A stretch of 64,000 bases of DNA from assembly GCF_020035535.1 (NCBI RefSeq), contig NZ_CP083349.1, positions 2,294,001 to 2,358,000 on the forward strand, in the 5' to 3' direction. Of the stretch, positions 51,721-61,321 are shown piece after piece. Source of the stretch: Ensifer adhaerens (GTDB lineage Bacteria; Pseudomonadota; Alphaproteobacteria; Rhizobiales; Rhizobiaceae). The position numbers were made by a program, and so were the translations under genes. A model generated the notes under the pieces. That model had not been told where the DNA came from. It saw nothing but the letters and a program-made list of their open reading frames with translations, and searched no databases. Each line of letters opens with the position of its first letter. Positions within the stretch are counted from its first letter, which is position 1.

Positions 51721-53127
51721 TCAGGCGAAGATCTTGCCCGGGTTGAAGATATTGTCCGGATCGAGCGAGCGTTTGACCTGCCGCATCAGGTCCAGCGCAT
51801 CGCCAAGCTCTGCGTCGAGAAACGGCATCTTTCCCTGACCGATGCCGTGCTCGCCGGTACAGGTCCCGTCCATTTCGAGCGCCCGGGCATTCAGCCGCTC
51901 GACGAAAGCCTCCGCGCGCGCCACGTCGGCCGCGTCCTTGTCGTCAAACAGCAGGCCGACATGGAAGTTCCCGTCGCCCGCATGGCCGACGATCGGCGCG
52001 GTCAGACCATGGGCGGCGCTGTCCTCCTGGGTCGCCACCACGCATTCCGCCAGCCGTGAGATCGGCACGCAGACGTCCGTCGACAGGATCGCCGCACCCG
52101 GGATCAGGCTTTTCTGCGCCCAATAGGCATTGTGCCGCGCCTTCCAGAGCCGCGCCCGCTCCTCCGGATTGGTCGTCCAGAGGAAATCGCTGGCGCCGAA
52201 CTCCGATGCGATTTCGCCAAACTGGCGCGCCTGCAGTTCGACGCTCTCGGGACTGCCGTGAAACTCGACGAAGAGCGTCGGCGTCTCCTGATAGGAAAGG
52301 CCGGAATAGCCATTGCAGGCCTTCATCTGCAGGGCATCGAGAAGCTCGATGCGCGCCACCGGAATGCCGGACTGGATAGTGAGGATCACCGCGTTGCAGG
52401 CGTCTTCGATCGTCGGGAACGGGCAGACGCCGCCGGAAATCACCTCCGGGATGCCCTGCAGCCTGAGCGTGACCGAAGTGATGATGCCGAGCGTGCCTTC
52501 GGCGCCGACGAAAAGCCGCGTCAGGTCGTAGCCGGCGGATGACTTGCGCGCCCGATGGGCGGTGCGGATCTCGCGCCCGTCTGATGTCACCACCGTCAGC
52601 GCCAGCACATTGTCCTTCATCGTACCGTAGCGTACCGCATTGGTGCCCGAAGCCCGCGTCGAAGCCATGCCGCCGATCGAGGCATTGGCGCCGGGGTCGA
52701 TCGGGAAGAACAGGCCCGTGTCGCGCAGATAGGTATTGAGTTCCTCACGGGTGATGCCGGGTTCCACCCGGCAGTCGAGATCCTCAGCGTTGACCTCCAG
52801 CACCTTGTTCATGCGGGCGAGATCCACCGAGATGCCGCCATTGGGCGCATTGATATGCCCCTCGAGCGAGGAGCCGGTGCCGAAGGGGATCAGCGGCACC
52901 TTGTGCCGGGCGGCGATCCGGACGATCTCGCGCACGTCTTCGGCGCTTTCGGCAAATACCACCGCATCGGGAAGCTGCGCCGGGATATATGTGGTGGTGT
53001 GGGCATGTTGGGCGCGGATCGCCTCGCCTGTCTGGAGCCGGTCGCCGAAGCGGGCGGCCAGTTCCTGCTTCGCCGCCGTGATGCCGGCCTCGTTTCTCTC
53101 GCCAGCTCTGATCGCCTTCAATGCCAC
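51721..53127 (-). CDS. FAD-binding oxidoreductase, D-2-hydroxyacid (glycolate/lactate) type
   Basis: A 468-residue flavoprotein of the GlcD/D-lactate dehydrogenase group. The FAD domain has FGTGSSLEGHINAPNGGISVDLARMN and DPGANASIGGMASTRASGTNAVRYG. The C-terminal half carries the substrate and His-rich motifs GHAGDGNFHVGLLF and GTCTGEHGIGQGK. A GTG at 53127 has AGGAAGGGCG upstream and matches the family start; an ATG at 53190 is also open. It oxidises D-lactate or glycolate with electrons to the respiratory chain or a cytochrome. No GlcE/GlcF genes are adjacent. Confidence 0.9.
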   Translation of the reverse strand: MALKAIRAGERNEAGITAAKQELAARFGDRLQTGEAIRAQHAHTTTYIPAQLPDAVVFAESAEDVREIVRIAARHKVPLIPFGTGSSLEGHINAPNGGISVDLARMNKVLEVNAEDLDCRVEPGITREELNTYLRDTGLFFPIDPGANASIGGMASTRASGTNAVRYGTMKDNVLALTVVTSDGREIRTAHRARKSSAGYDLTRLFVGAEGTLGIITSVTLRLQGIPEVISGGVCPFPTIEDACNAVILTIQSGIPVARIELLDALQMKACNGYSGLSYQETPTLFVEFHGSPESVELQARQFGEIASEFGASDFLWTTNPEERARLWKARHNAYWAQKSLIPGAAILSTDVCVPISRLAECVVATQEDSAAHGLTAPIVGHAGDGNFHVGLLFDDKDAADVARAEAFVERLNARALEMDGTCTGEHGIGQGKMPFLDAELGDALDLMRQVKRSLDPDNIFNPGKIFA

Positions 53128-53329
53128 GGAAAACGCCCTTCCTGTTGCATGCGCCTCCCTGCCGAAGCGATGCTTCGGAAGCGCAGTCATTTCAAGGCGC
53201 TACTGTGCAAATCGGAATCACTTTGTCCAGACGCTCGCGCTCTTGGTCGCGAGCCTAGCGCAGGAAAACGCCTGACGTGAGACCGGAGTGTCACAAGACT
53301 GTACGACAGCGTGGAAAACAACGGACTAT

Positions 53330-54553
53330 TCAGCGCGGCAACCGTCTCAGCGCCGGCACGCAAAGAAGATAGAGCCCGATGCCGGCAATCCACACCCAGC
53401 CGTCCCAGGAAGCGAGCGTCAGCGAATAGAGGCCGATGAAGAGAAGCGGCCCGACGATCGACGCGAGGCTGGTGAGGCTTGCCAACGCCCCCTGCAACCT
53501 GCCCTGCCCTTCCTCGTCGACGGCGCGAGACAGGAGCGCCTGCAAGGCCGGCGAACCGATGCCGCCGGCGGCAAGCAGCAGCATGATCGGCAGCACCATC
53601 CAGCTTGCGCTGGCGAGCGCCAGCAGCCCGTAACCGAGACTGTCGAGCACGATGCCGAGCTCAACTGCACGTCGCTCGCCGAGCCGCGCCGCCGCCGGCC
53701 CGGCGATCACGCCTTGCGCCACGGCATGCAGCAGGCCGAAGGCGGCTAGCGACACGCCCGTCATGCGTGCGTCCCAGCCGAAACGGTGCTCGCCGAAAAT
53801 GACCCACAACACGGCCGGGACCTGGCCGACCAGCTGCATGACGAAGAATACGGTTACGAGCCGCAGGAGGAGCGGACCGTGCAGGGTCTGTCGCAGCCCT
53901 GCCAAGGGATTGAGCCCGCCTGCGGGCGCATTCGCCGGGCCATCTTTGCGGCTCTCCGCCAGGAAGAACAAGGCGAAGAGAAAGCCGAAGCCGTTCATGA
54001 CAGCCGCAGCGGCGAAGGGCGCGTGCAAGCCGATGGAGCCGAGCAGACCGCCCGCGACCGGCCCGGCGATCATGCCGACACCGAAACAGGCCCCGAGCGT
54101 GCCGAAGTGCCGCGCCCGTGCCTCACCTTCCGTCGTATCGGCAATGGCCGCACCGGCAACGGCGCCCGTCGCTCCCGTGATGCCGGCGATCATGCGCCCC
54201 AGATAGAGCACCGTGAGCGTCGGCGCCGTTGCCATGATCGCATAGTCGATTGCCGCACCGGCGAGCGAGACGAGCAGAACGGGCCGCCGACCATATCGGT
54301 CGGAGAGGAAGCCGAGCACCGGCGCGAAGGCAAATTGCATCACGGCATAGAGCGAGACCAGGACGCCGTAGTGCCCGGCGACCTGATCGGCATGGGTGAG
54401 GTTGCGCAGGAGGCCCGGCAGCACCGGCATGACGAGGCCTATGCCGAATGCATCGAGCGCCACCGCCGCAAAAAGCACCCACAGCGCCTTGCACCCTGCC
54501 CTTGTGCCGTCGCCTGCACAGGGGGCTGCCTCATCCGTCTTTTCAAGGGCCAT
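53330..54553 (-). CDS. MFS drug efflux transporter, TetA-type
   Basis: A 407-residue drug:H+ antiporter with twelve helices. Motif A is GFLSDRYGRRPVLLVSL between helices 2 and 3, with the arginine/asparate pattern of the tetracycline/bicyclomycin family (DHA1). The first helix reads LWVLFAAVALDAFGIGLVMPVLP. A GTG-ATG start cluster lies at 54556/54553. Divergent from a TetR-family gene with two palindromic operators between them, so expression is ligand-controlled. Whether tetracycline is exported is not shown by sequence alone. Confidence 0.9.
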   Translation of the reverse strand: MALEKTDEAAPCAGDGTRAGCKALWVLFAAVALDAFGIGLVMPVLPGLLRNLTHADQVAGHYGVLVSLYAVMQFAFAPVLGFLSDRYGRRPVLLVSLAGAAIDYAIMATAPTLTVLYLGRMIAGITGATGAVAGAAIADTTEGEARARHFGTLGACFGVGMIAGPVAGGLLGSIGLHAPFAAAAVMNGFGFLFALFFLAESRKDGPANAPAGGLNPLAGLRQTLHGPLLLRLVTVFFVMQLVGQVPAVLWVIFGEHRFGWDARMTGVSLAAFGLLHAVAQGVIAGPAAARLGERRAVELGIVLDSLGYGLLALASASWMVLPIMLLLAAGGIGSPALQALLSRAVDEEGQGRLQGALASLTSLASIVGPLLFIGLYSLTLASWDGWVWIAGIGLYLLCVPALRRLPR

Positions 54554-54563
54554 CACCGATTCC

Positions 54564-54576
54564 TTATCATTGATAA
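54564..54576. promoter_or_regulatory. tetO-like operator 1
   Basis: TTATCATTGATAA, a 13-base perfect palindrome with a single T centre. Its core TATCATTGATA matches the Tn10 tet operator 1. Lies 11 bp before the efflux gene start on the minus strand, where a TetR-family repressor would block its promoter. Confidence 0.75.
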
Positions 54577-54593
54577 ATTAATGCACAGGAAAC

Positions 54594-54606
54594 TTATCAA
54601 TGATAA
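54594..54606. promoter_or_regulatory. tetO-like operator 2
   Basis: TTATCAATGATAA, the same palindrome with an A centre, 30 bases from the first operator start to start. The spacing matches the two tet operators of Tn10. It lies 28 bp before the TetR-family gene start and would permit autoregulation. Confidence 0.75.
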
Positions 54607-54633
54607 ATTGTCAAGCGACGGATGGAGACAACG

Positions 54634-55251
54634 ATGACGAAGCTGCAACGGGATACGGTGGTGCGCGCCGCGCTGACACTGCTGAACGAAGTGGGGCTGG
54701 ACGGCCTGACGACCCGCCGGCTTGCCGAGCGGCTGGGCGTGCAGCAACCGGCGCTCTATTGGCACTTCAAGAACAAGCAGGCGCTGATTGGGGCGCTGGC
54801 CGAGGGGATGATGGCCGAGAACCATGATCGCTCCGTGCCAGAGCCGGACGAGGACTGGCGCGCATTCCTCACGTGCAACGCCCGCAGCTTCCGAAGAAGC
54901 CTGCTTGCCTATCGCGACGGGGCGCGCATTCATGCCGGCACCCGGCCGAGCGCACAGCAGATGGCATCCGTCGAAGCGCAGATCCGCCTGCTGCATGCGC
55001 AAGGCTTCACCCCGGCCGAAGCCGCTTCCGCCCTGCTCGTGATCAGCCACTATGTCGTCGGCTCGGTCCTGGAACAGCAGGCCGCATTGGAAGCAACCGA
55101 AGGAAGGACCGACGGCGAAACGGCATCTGACGAGACGGCGCCGCTTCTGGCCGCCGCGATGCGGGAACTCGACGAGAGCGGCCCCGACGCCAGCTTCGAA
55201 TACGGCCTCACCACGATCGTCGAAGGCCTGGCACAACGGCGCAAACGCTAG
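54634..55251 (+). CDS. TetR family transcriptional repressor
   Basis: A 205-residue repressor. The N-terminal helix-turn-helix (about residues 5-50) is DTVVRAALTLLNEVGLDGLTTRRLAERLGVQQPALYWHFKNKQALI; the TTRRLAERLGVQQPALYWHFK helix is the TetR(Tn10)-like recognition form. The C-terminal ligand/dimer domain ends with a SETASD-rich loop then FEYGLTTIVEGLAQ. The ATG at 54634 follows GGAG. It should repress the divergent TetA-type gene until a ligand is bound. Confidence 0.92.
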   Translation: MTKLQRDTVVRAALTLLNEVGLDGLTTRRLAERLGVQQPALYWHFKNKQALIGALAEGMMAENHDRSVPEPDEDWRAFLTCNARSFRRSLLAYRDGARIHAGTRPSAQQMASVEAQIRLLHAQGFTPAEAASALLVISHYVVGSVLEQQAALEATEGRTDGETASDETAPLLAAAMRELDESGPDASFEYGLTTIVEGLAQRRKR

Positions 55252-55411
55252 GCGATCCACCCGGCGAGAAAGCGATTCTGTTTCAAGGCGCTGCCACCGA
55301 AACCGGAATCAGTTCCGGAGGATCCGCGCCCACCTATGAGGGCAAAACGGAAGAAACCACCTGCTCAATTGCGGGCGTTGGATTATCATGTCGGGGTGAA
55401 GGAGAGAGGCA

Positions 55412-55846
55412 ATGTTGGGTCTCACCGCTTTGCTCACCGCGTCGATCTTTTTCGGCGCCGCCGTCTACATCAATCTGGTCGAGCAGCCCGCAAGGCTCCA
55501 TCTCGACGATCGCGCGGCCCTCGCGCAATGGGTACCTTCCTACCGCCGCGCCTTCGAGATGCAGGCGACACTCGCCCTGATCTCGGGCCTGCTCGGCGCT
55601 GCTGCCTGGGGAAGGACCGGCCACGTGCTCTGGGGCATGGGAGCAGCGATCATCATCCTGAACTGGCCCTATACGCTGCTCTTCGTCATGCCGGTCAATC
55701 GCAAGCTGGAGACAACGCGGCCAGATGAGGCCGGGGAAGAAAGCCGCACCCTGCTCAAGCGCTGGGGCAGGCTCCATGCCGGGCGAACCGCGCTCGGCGG
55801 GCTGGCGGCAACGATCTTTCTCATTGCCGCCTGGCTCGAAATATAG
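55412..55846 (+). CDS. DUF1772 family membrane protein
   Basis: A 144-residue protein with four helices. It begins MLGLTALLTASIFFGAAVYINLVEQPAR, the family signature, and includes WPYTLLFVMPVNRKLE in the third segment. Related to anthrone-oxygenase-like DUF1772 proteins. No enzymatic residues are certain. The ATG follows GGAGAGAGG. It converges with the RND pump gene. Confidence 0.85.
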   Translation: MLGLTALLTASIFFGAAVYINLVEQPARLHLDDRAALAQWVPSYRRAFEMQATLALISGLLGAAAWGRTGHVLWGMGAAIIILNWPYTLLFVMPVNRKLETTRPDEAGEESRTLLKRWGRLHAGRTALGGLAATIFLIAAWLEI

Positions 55847-55861
55847 CGTCGAAGAGACCGG

Positions 55862-58800
55862 CTAGTGCGTCTCCAGCGCCGCTGCCGCTTCCATTTCCTC
55901 GTGCAGCTTGCGCTCTTCGTCCGCATGCGGCTTGGTAAAGCGCGCAATCACCAGGTAGGCGACCGGCGTCAGGTAGAGCGTGACGATCACCGCCAGCCCC
56001 AGGCCGCCGACAAGCACCCAGCCGAGTGCGATGCGCGCTTCCGCGCCAGCACCACTTGCCAGCACCAGCGGCACCGCCCCGACGATGGTGGCGATCATCG
56101 TCATCATGACCGGACGCAGCCGGATGTTGGCGGCATTCTCGATCGCCGAACGCACGTCCTGGCCGCGGTCGCGCAGCTGGTTGGCGAATTCCACGATCAG
56201 AATGCCGTTCTTCGCCATGATGCCGACGAGCATGACCAGGCCGATCTGGCTGTAGATGTTCAGCGTATTGCCGGTCATGATCATCGCGAACACCGCGCAG
56301 GCAAGCCCCAGCGGCACCGTCGACATGATGATGAGCCCGCTGACGAAGCTTTCGAACTGCGCCGCCAGCACCAGGAAGATGATGACGATCGCAAAGCCGA
56401 AGGTCACGAACAGGCCATTGGCGTTTTCGTTGAGCGTTGCGGCTTCGGCGAGCGGCATGATGCGTGAGCCCGCCGGCAGCAGCGGCTCGGCCATCTGCTC
56501 GACCATGGTCAGCGCCTCGCCGAGCGCGAGGTCGGACTTGAGCCCGGCCGAGAGCGACACGGCGCGAAGCTGCGATTCGCGCGAGAGCTGCGGCGCCACC
56601 GCCTTCTCCTCGACGCTGGCGATCGTTGACATCGGCACGATCTTGCCGTCGCCGGCCTTCAGGAAAATGTTCTGGAGGTCGGTCGGGTCGTTGACCGGGT
56701 TGGTCGAAGACAGGAGCTTCACCGGATAGGATTCGCCGTCGACATAGACGTCGACGACGCTGTTGCCGTCGAGCATGGCCTGCAGTGCCCAGGCAAGGCC
56801 GCCGATGTCGATACCCATATCGGACGCACGTTCGCGGTCGATGGTGATCGAAAGCTGCGCCTGGTTGGCTTCATAGTTGAGGCGGACGTTTTCGAAGCGA
56901 CCGGAATCTTCCATCTGGCGCACGAGCTTCGCCGCCGCATCGCCGAGCTTGTTGTAGTCGTTGCCGACGAGCGCCACCTGCAGGCCGCTGCCGGCGCCGC
57001 GAATGCCCAAACTGTTCGGCTGCATGGCGAAGACGCGGACCGAGGGGATGCGCGCCGTCACCTTGTTGATCTCGGCAACGATCTCCTGCTGCGTGCGGTC
57101 ACGCTTTTCCCAGGAGGCGAGCGTCAGCACCATGAAGCCGCTGTTGACCGAACCGCCCTGGCCGGAGATCGAGAAGATGTTGTCGATCTCGCCGGATTGG
57201 ACCAGCGGCTGCAGCCCGTCTTCGATGCGGCGCATCTGCGATTGGGCGTATTCGAGCGAGACGCCCTGCGGCGCATTGATGCGCATCATCACCTGCGACC
57301 GGTCTTCGCTCGGCGTCAGCTCCGATTTCAGGGTCAGGAAGCCGGCGGCGCCCATGGCCGTGAAGAAGCCGGCAACGACGAAGACGATCAGCGGCGAATT
57401 CAGGCAGGCCCGCAGCGTCACCCGGTAGAAGCCGGCGGCGCGGGCGCCGAACCGGGCCATCGGCCCCGGCACTGTGTGCTTCTCCTTCGTCAGCATGCGC
57501 GAGGCCAACATCGGGCAGAGCGTCAGCGACACGAAGGAGGAAAGCAGGATCGAAAAGGCGAGAACGAAGCCAAACTCGCGGAAGAGACCGCCCGTCTGCC
57601 CCGGCAGGAACGACAGCGGCACGAAGACGGCGGCAAGCGTCGCCGTCGTCGCCAGCACCGCGAAGAACACTTCAAGCGTGCCGTGCACCGCGGCTGCCCG
57701 CGGCCCCAGGCCCTCGGCCCGTCGCCGCACGATGTTTTCGAGCACCACGATCGCGTCGTCGACGACGAGACCGGTCGCAAGCACGATCGCAAGCAGCGTC
57801 AGGATGTTGATCGAGAAACCGGCGAGATAGATCGCCGCCACCGTTCCGATCAGCGCGATCGGCATGGTGATCGTCGGGATCAGCGTCGCCCGCCAGTCGA
57901 GCAGGAACATGTAGATGACGAGCGTCACGATGAAGACGGCGACGAGAAGCGCGATCTCCACCTCATGGATGGCGCCGTTGATGAAGACGGCATCGTCGCT
58001 GGTGATCCGAAGCTGCGTCCCCTCGGGCAGGATCTGCGTCTGGATGGTGTCGACGACCTTGCGCACGCCCTCGGAAATATCGACCGTGTTCGATTGCGCC
58101 TGGCGGATGATGCCGAGGCCGATGCCCTGGCGACCGTTGGAGCGCAACGCCGTCGTGCCCGTATCCGGGCCGAGCGTCACGGTGGCGACGTCACGCAGGC
58201 GCACATTGTTGACGAGGATCAGGTTTTCGAACTGTTCCGGCGTCTGCAGATCGGCCGTGGCGCGCACCGAGATATCCTGGCTGGCGCTGGTCAGCTTGCC
58301 GGCCGGAACGTCGTAGGAGGCGTTGGCGAGCGCGGTCCTGAGATTGGCGACCGTCACCCCGCGCCCGGCGAGCTTCGCCTGGTCGAGATCGATGCGGAAG
58401 ATCTTCTCCTGGTCGCCATAGACGGCGACGTCGGCCACGCCTTCGACGGCGGCCAGCCGGTCGCTGATCTCGTTTTCGACGAGCAGCGTCATGTCTTCCA
58501 TCGACATCGTGTCGGAGGTCAGCGCCAGGCGCATGATCGGCTGGCTATCGGCATCGGCCTTCACGATGCTCGGCTCGTCGACATTGTCGGGCAGCTGGTT
58601 GCGCACCCGGCCGAGCGCGTCGCGAATGTCGTTGGAGGCCTGGCCGATATCGGTGGTGTCGGAAAACTGCAGCGTCACACGGCTGCGGCCGAAGGAGGAC
58701 GTCGAGGAGATGTCGCGGATGCCCTGAACGCGCGAGACGGCACCCTCGACCACCGAGGTTACCTCGCGGTCCATCGTCTCGGGTGCTGCGCCATCGAGCG

Positions 58801-58999
58801 TCGTCGTCACCGAAATGACCGGCTGGTCGACCTGCGGCAACTCGCGAATCTCGATTCCGTTCCAGGCCGCAAGGCCGGCCACGACGATCAGCGTGTTGAC
58901 GACGAGCGCGAAGATCGGCCGGCGGATGAAGAGTGCGGTAAAGCCGGTCTTGCCGCGCTCGCGGGCGGATGGCTTGCTGTGCCCCTCGCCCCCGCTCAC
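55862..58999 (-). CDS. RND multidrug efflux pump inner-membrane subunit
   Basis: A 1045-residue HAE1-type RND transporter with twelve helices and two large periplasmic loops. The N-terminus has ALFIRRPIFALVVNTLIVVAGLAAW, and TM4 carries the proton relay LVVDDAIVVLENIVRRRAEG (adjacent Asp pair). LAAVFVPLSFLPGQTGGLFREF follows. The gene begins four bases inside the adaptor gene stop, so they are translated together. No outer-membrane channel gene is adjacent; it likely borrows a TolC elsewhere. Substrates unknown. Confidence 0.93.
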   Translation of the reverse strand: MSGGEGHSKPSARERGKTGFTALFIRRPIFALVVNTLIVVAGLAAWNGIEIRELPQVDQPVISVTTTLDGAAPETMDREVTSVVEGAVSRVQGIRDISSTSSFGRSRVTLQFSDTTDIGQASNDIRDALGRVRNQLPDNVDEPSIVKADADSQPIMRLALTSDTMSMEDMTLLVENEISDRLAAVEGVADVAVYGDQEKIFRIDLDQAKLAGRGVTVANLRTALANASYDVPAGKLTSASQDISVRATADLQTPEQFENLILVNNVRLRDVATVTLGPDTGTTALRSNGRQGIGLGIIRQAQSNTVDISEGVRKVVDTIQTQILPEGTQLRITSDDAVFINGAIHEVEIALLVAVFIVTLVIYMFLLDWRATLIPTITMPIALIGTVAAIYLAGFSINILTLLAIVLATGLVVDDAIVVLENIVRRRAEGLGPRAAAVHGTLEVFFAVLATTATLAAVFVPLSFLPGQTGGLFREFGFVLAFSILLSSFVSLTLCPMLASRMLTKEKHTVPGPMARFGARAAGFYRVTLRACLNSPLIVFVVAGFFTAMGAAGFLTLKSELTPSEDRSQVMMRINAPQGVSLEYAQSQMRRIEDGLQPLVQSGEIDNIFSISGQGGSVNSGFMVLTLASWEKRDRTQQEIVAEINKVTARIPSVRVFAMQPNSLGIRGAGSGLQVALVGNDYNKLGDAAAKLVRQMEDSGRFENVRLNYEANQAQLSITIDRERASDMGIDIGGLAWALQAMLDGNSVVDVYVDGESYPVKLLSSTNPVNDPTDLQNIFLKAGDGKIVPMSTIASVEEKAVAPQLSRESQLRAVSLSAGLKSDLALGEALTMVEQMAEPLLPAGSRIMPLAEAATLNENANGLFVTFGFAIVIIFLVLAAQFESFVSGLIIMSTVPLGLACAVFAMIMTGNTLNIYSQIGLVMLVGIMAKNGILIVEFANQLRDRGQDVRSAIENAANIRLRPVMMTMIATIVGAVPLVLASGAGAEARIALGWVLVGGLGLAVIVTLYLTPVAYLVIARFTKPHADEERKLHEEMEAAAALETH

Positions 59000-60180
59000 T
59001 TGGTTTCCTCCGCAACCTTCTGCGCTGCATCCTGCTTGCGCTCGCGGCCGGCAATGCGGACTTCGCCGCCGTCACGCAGGCGCTGCACGCCCTCGGTCAC
59101 GATCTCATCGCCTTCCGAAAGGGCCGCATCCACCAGCACCTTGTCCGGGTTGCGCTGGATGATCTTCACCGGCACCTTCTCGCTCTTGTCGCCCGTCACG
59201 CGCCAGATATAGGAGCCTTCCGAGCTCCACTGGATCGCCAGCGGATCGACCGTCGGATAGGTGTCGCCGTCAAAGGCCACGGTGACGGAGAAGGACATGC
59301 CTGCCCTCAACCTGTCCTCGGGGTTCTCCAGTCGCGCGCGCACACGCAGCGTCCGGCTTGCCTGGTCGAGCCGGTTGTCGATCGCGTGGATTACGCCATC
59401 GAGCTGGTTGCCCGGCTGGGCGATCGCAAAGGCGGTAACCGGCTGGCCGACGACGATCTTGTTGGCGAACCGCTCCGGCACCCAGAAGTCGACGAGGATT
59501 TCCGAACGGTCGTCGACGACGGCAATCGGCGTCGTGGTGGTGACATAGTCGCCGACATTGACGGTGATGATACCGACCACACCCTTCGAAGGCGCTACGA
59601 TGTCGCGGCGCTTGAGATCGAGTTCGGCGGTCTTCAGCGCCAGTTCGGCGGTCTGCATCGCGATTTCTGCGTCGCGCACGTCCACGGCCGTCACCGCGCG
59701 GGCGGTGCTGAGATTACGGTAACGCTCCACCTTTTCACGGGCGCTGTCGCGGTTCAGCCGCGCCTGGTCGGCGGCGATCTTCTGGTCGTCGCTGTCGAGC
59801 CGGGCGATCACCTGGCTCTCGGCCACCTTCTCGCCGGAGCTCACGAGGATTTCGGTGAGGTTTCCGGTCGCCGTCGGCGTCACGGTGACGGAATGGATCG
59901 CCTCGCCGTTGCCGATGGCATTCAGCCGGTCGTTGACGACGGAGGTTGCCGAGGGACGAACCATCACCAGAATTGCCGCATTGCCGCCCTGACCGCGGCC
60001 GTTGCCGCGCTCGCCACCCTGGCCACCGCCGGTCGTGGGCTTCGACAAGGCATCGATCAGCGGGTGAGAAACGCCGATGGCGGCGAGCGTTTCACCTGCG
60101 CCGGGCACGAACCGCACCCAGACGGTTGCGCCCACGAGAAGCACAGCGGCGCTCACCGCAAGCTGTTTCCAAACCCGCAT
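58996..60180 (-). CDS. RND efflux periplasmic adaptor (membrane fusion) protein
   Basis: A 394-residue HlyD-family adaptor. N-terminal anchor MRVWKQLAVSAAVLLVGATVWV, a Gly-rich linker, then the lipoyl domain split (SGEKVAESQVIARLDSDDQ ... DIVAPSKGVVGIITVNVGDYV) around an alpha-hairpin. The beta-barrel and membrane-proximal domains fill the rest. It links the RND pump to an outer-membrane channel. First gene of the operon. The 319 bp upstream hold a dyad and no gene. Confidence 0.92.
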   Translation of the reverse strand: MRVWKQLAVSAAVLLVGATVWVRFVPGAGETLAAIGVSHPLIDALSKPTTGGGQGGERGNGRGQGGNAAILVMVRPSATSVVNDRLNAIGNGEAIHSVTVTPTATGNLTEILVSSGEKVAESQVIARLDSDDQKIAADQARLNRDSAREKVERYRNLSTARAVTAVDVRDAEIAMQTAELALKTAELDLKRRDIVAPSKGVVGIITVNVGDYVTTTTPIAVVDDRSEILVDFWVPERFANKIVVGQPVTAFAIAQPGNQLDGVIHAIDNRLDQASRTLRVRARLENPEDRLRAGMSFSVTVAFDGDTYPTVDPLAIQWSSEGSYIWRVTGDKSEKVPVKIIQRNPDKVLVDAALSEGDEIVTEGVQRLRDGGEVRIAGRERKQDAAQKVAEETK

Positions 60181-60499
60181 TCAAGTCTCCAAATTAAGCA
60201 AAAAACACGCCCCAGCGCGGCACGTCCGGCGGTTCGTTCCGATTGCGCGGAGTATCCCTGTTCGCGCGCGTCGGGGCAATGACGGAATGCCATCATTACG
60301 CAATTGTAATAAAAGCGAATTTGTTGGCGGCATGATGACGCGCGGAGCAATTGTGCCGCAGCTTTCGGCGTGAATCTCACTTTGCTGCGCAAGCCGGCAT
60401 TTACAGCGGCTTCGGCCGCGCTATCCTGCAACCGCTGGCCGCTTTTGCCGAGCGGTTTCGCCGTCTGGTTTTTCAGTTTCTTGAAGGGGAGCAAGAACG
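60181..60499. other. Intergenic region between divergent pump and cyclase genes, 319 bp
   Basis: Contains both promoters. The only recognisable structure is the ATTAC/GTAAT dyad at 60295-60310. No gene or repeat is seen in the remainder. Confidence 0.4.
60295..60310. promoter_or_regulatory. Dyad upstream of RND efflux operon
   Basis: ATTAC-N6-GTAAT, centred on a CAATTG palindrome, 115 bp before the adaptor start. AT-rich dyads of this type are typical for regulators of efflux operons, but no regulator gene is adjacent. Confidence 0.35.
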
Positions 60500-61321
60500 A
60501 TGTGCGATGCCTGTGTGATGGAAACGGTGAAGGAGCGCATGCTCTCGCGCCGCAGCTTCTTCAAAGCCGCTGCAATTGGAACCGCCGGCCTCGCCGTGGC
60601 GAGCACCGGCGCAGCACCTCCCGCGCTCGCCCAGGGACATGGCAGCGTCACGGACCTGACCCACGAACTGCATGAGGATTTCCCGACCTTCTTCGGCCAG
60701 CAGCAGTTCTTCCGCGAGGAGAAGTTCAACTACGCCAAGGACAAGTTCAACATGTTCGAGCTCAGGGTGAACGAACACACCGGCACCCATGTCGACGCGC
60801 CCCTGCACTTTTCCGCCGATGGCCTTTCCGTTGCCGAACTGCCGGTCGACAAGCTCGTCGTGCCGCTCGTGATCGTCGACATCCGCGCGAAGGCTGCAGC
60901 AGATGCGGACGCTCAGGTGACGCCGGACGATCTCAAGGCCTGGGTCGCCGCCAATGGCGAGATCCCGGAAAATGCCTGCGTCGCCATGCTTTCGGGCTGG
61001 AGCGCGCATATGGGCACCGACAAGTTCCGCAATGCCGATGGCGGCGGCAAGCTGCATTTCCCGGGCTTCCACGTGGAAGCGGCGAAGTATCTCATCGAAG
61101 AGAGCAAGGCGGCCGGCATCGCCGTCGATACGCTGTCGCTCGATCACGGCCCTTCGCCCGATTTCGCCACCCACTATGCATGGCTGCCCGAAGGGCGCTG
61201 GGGGCTTGAGGCTGCCGCCAACCTCGACAAGCTGCCGGCCAAGGGCGCGACGCTCATTCTCGGCGCGCCGAAGCATCGCGGCGGCACCGGCGGCCCGGCG
61301 CGCGTCTTCGCGCTGGCCTAG
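60500..61321 (+). CDS. Tat-exported cyclase family (kynurenine formamidase-like) hydrolase
   Basis: A 273-residue metal-dependent hydrolase of the cyclase/formamidase family (PF04199). The Tat signal has RRSFFKAAA at residues 17-25, with cleavage around ALA (44). The metal motif HTGTHVDAPLHF is intact: His93, His97, Asp99 and His103. A second loop has TLSLDHGPSPDF with a conserved His. The ATG at 60500 is preceded by GGGGAG. Its periplasmic substrate is unknown; a 71-bp repeat begins at its stop codon. Confidence 0.92.
   Translation: MCDACVMETVKERMLSRRSFFKAAAIGTAGLAVASTGAAPPALAQGHGSVTDLTHELHEDFPTFFGQQQFFREEKFNYAKDKFNMFELRVNEHTGTHVDAPLHFSADGLSVAELPVDKLVVPLVIVDIRAKAAADADAQVTPDDLKAWVAANGEIPENACVAMLSGWSAHMGTDKFRNADGGGKLHFPGFHVEAAKYLIEESKAAGIAVDTLSLDHGPSPDFATHYAWLPEGRWGLEAAANLDKLPAKGATLILGAPKHRGGTGGPARVFALA

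Noticed and set aside
53190..55313. Short similar segments TTTCAAGGCGCT... at 53190-53222 and 55281-55313
   Set aside because: Only the first 12 bases and the end match well over 33 bases. Possibly a very short rhizobial element, but not enough to list as a repeat.
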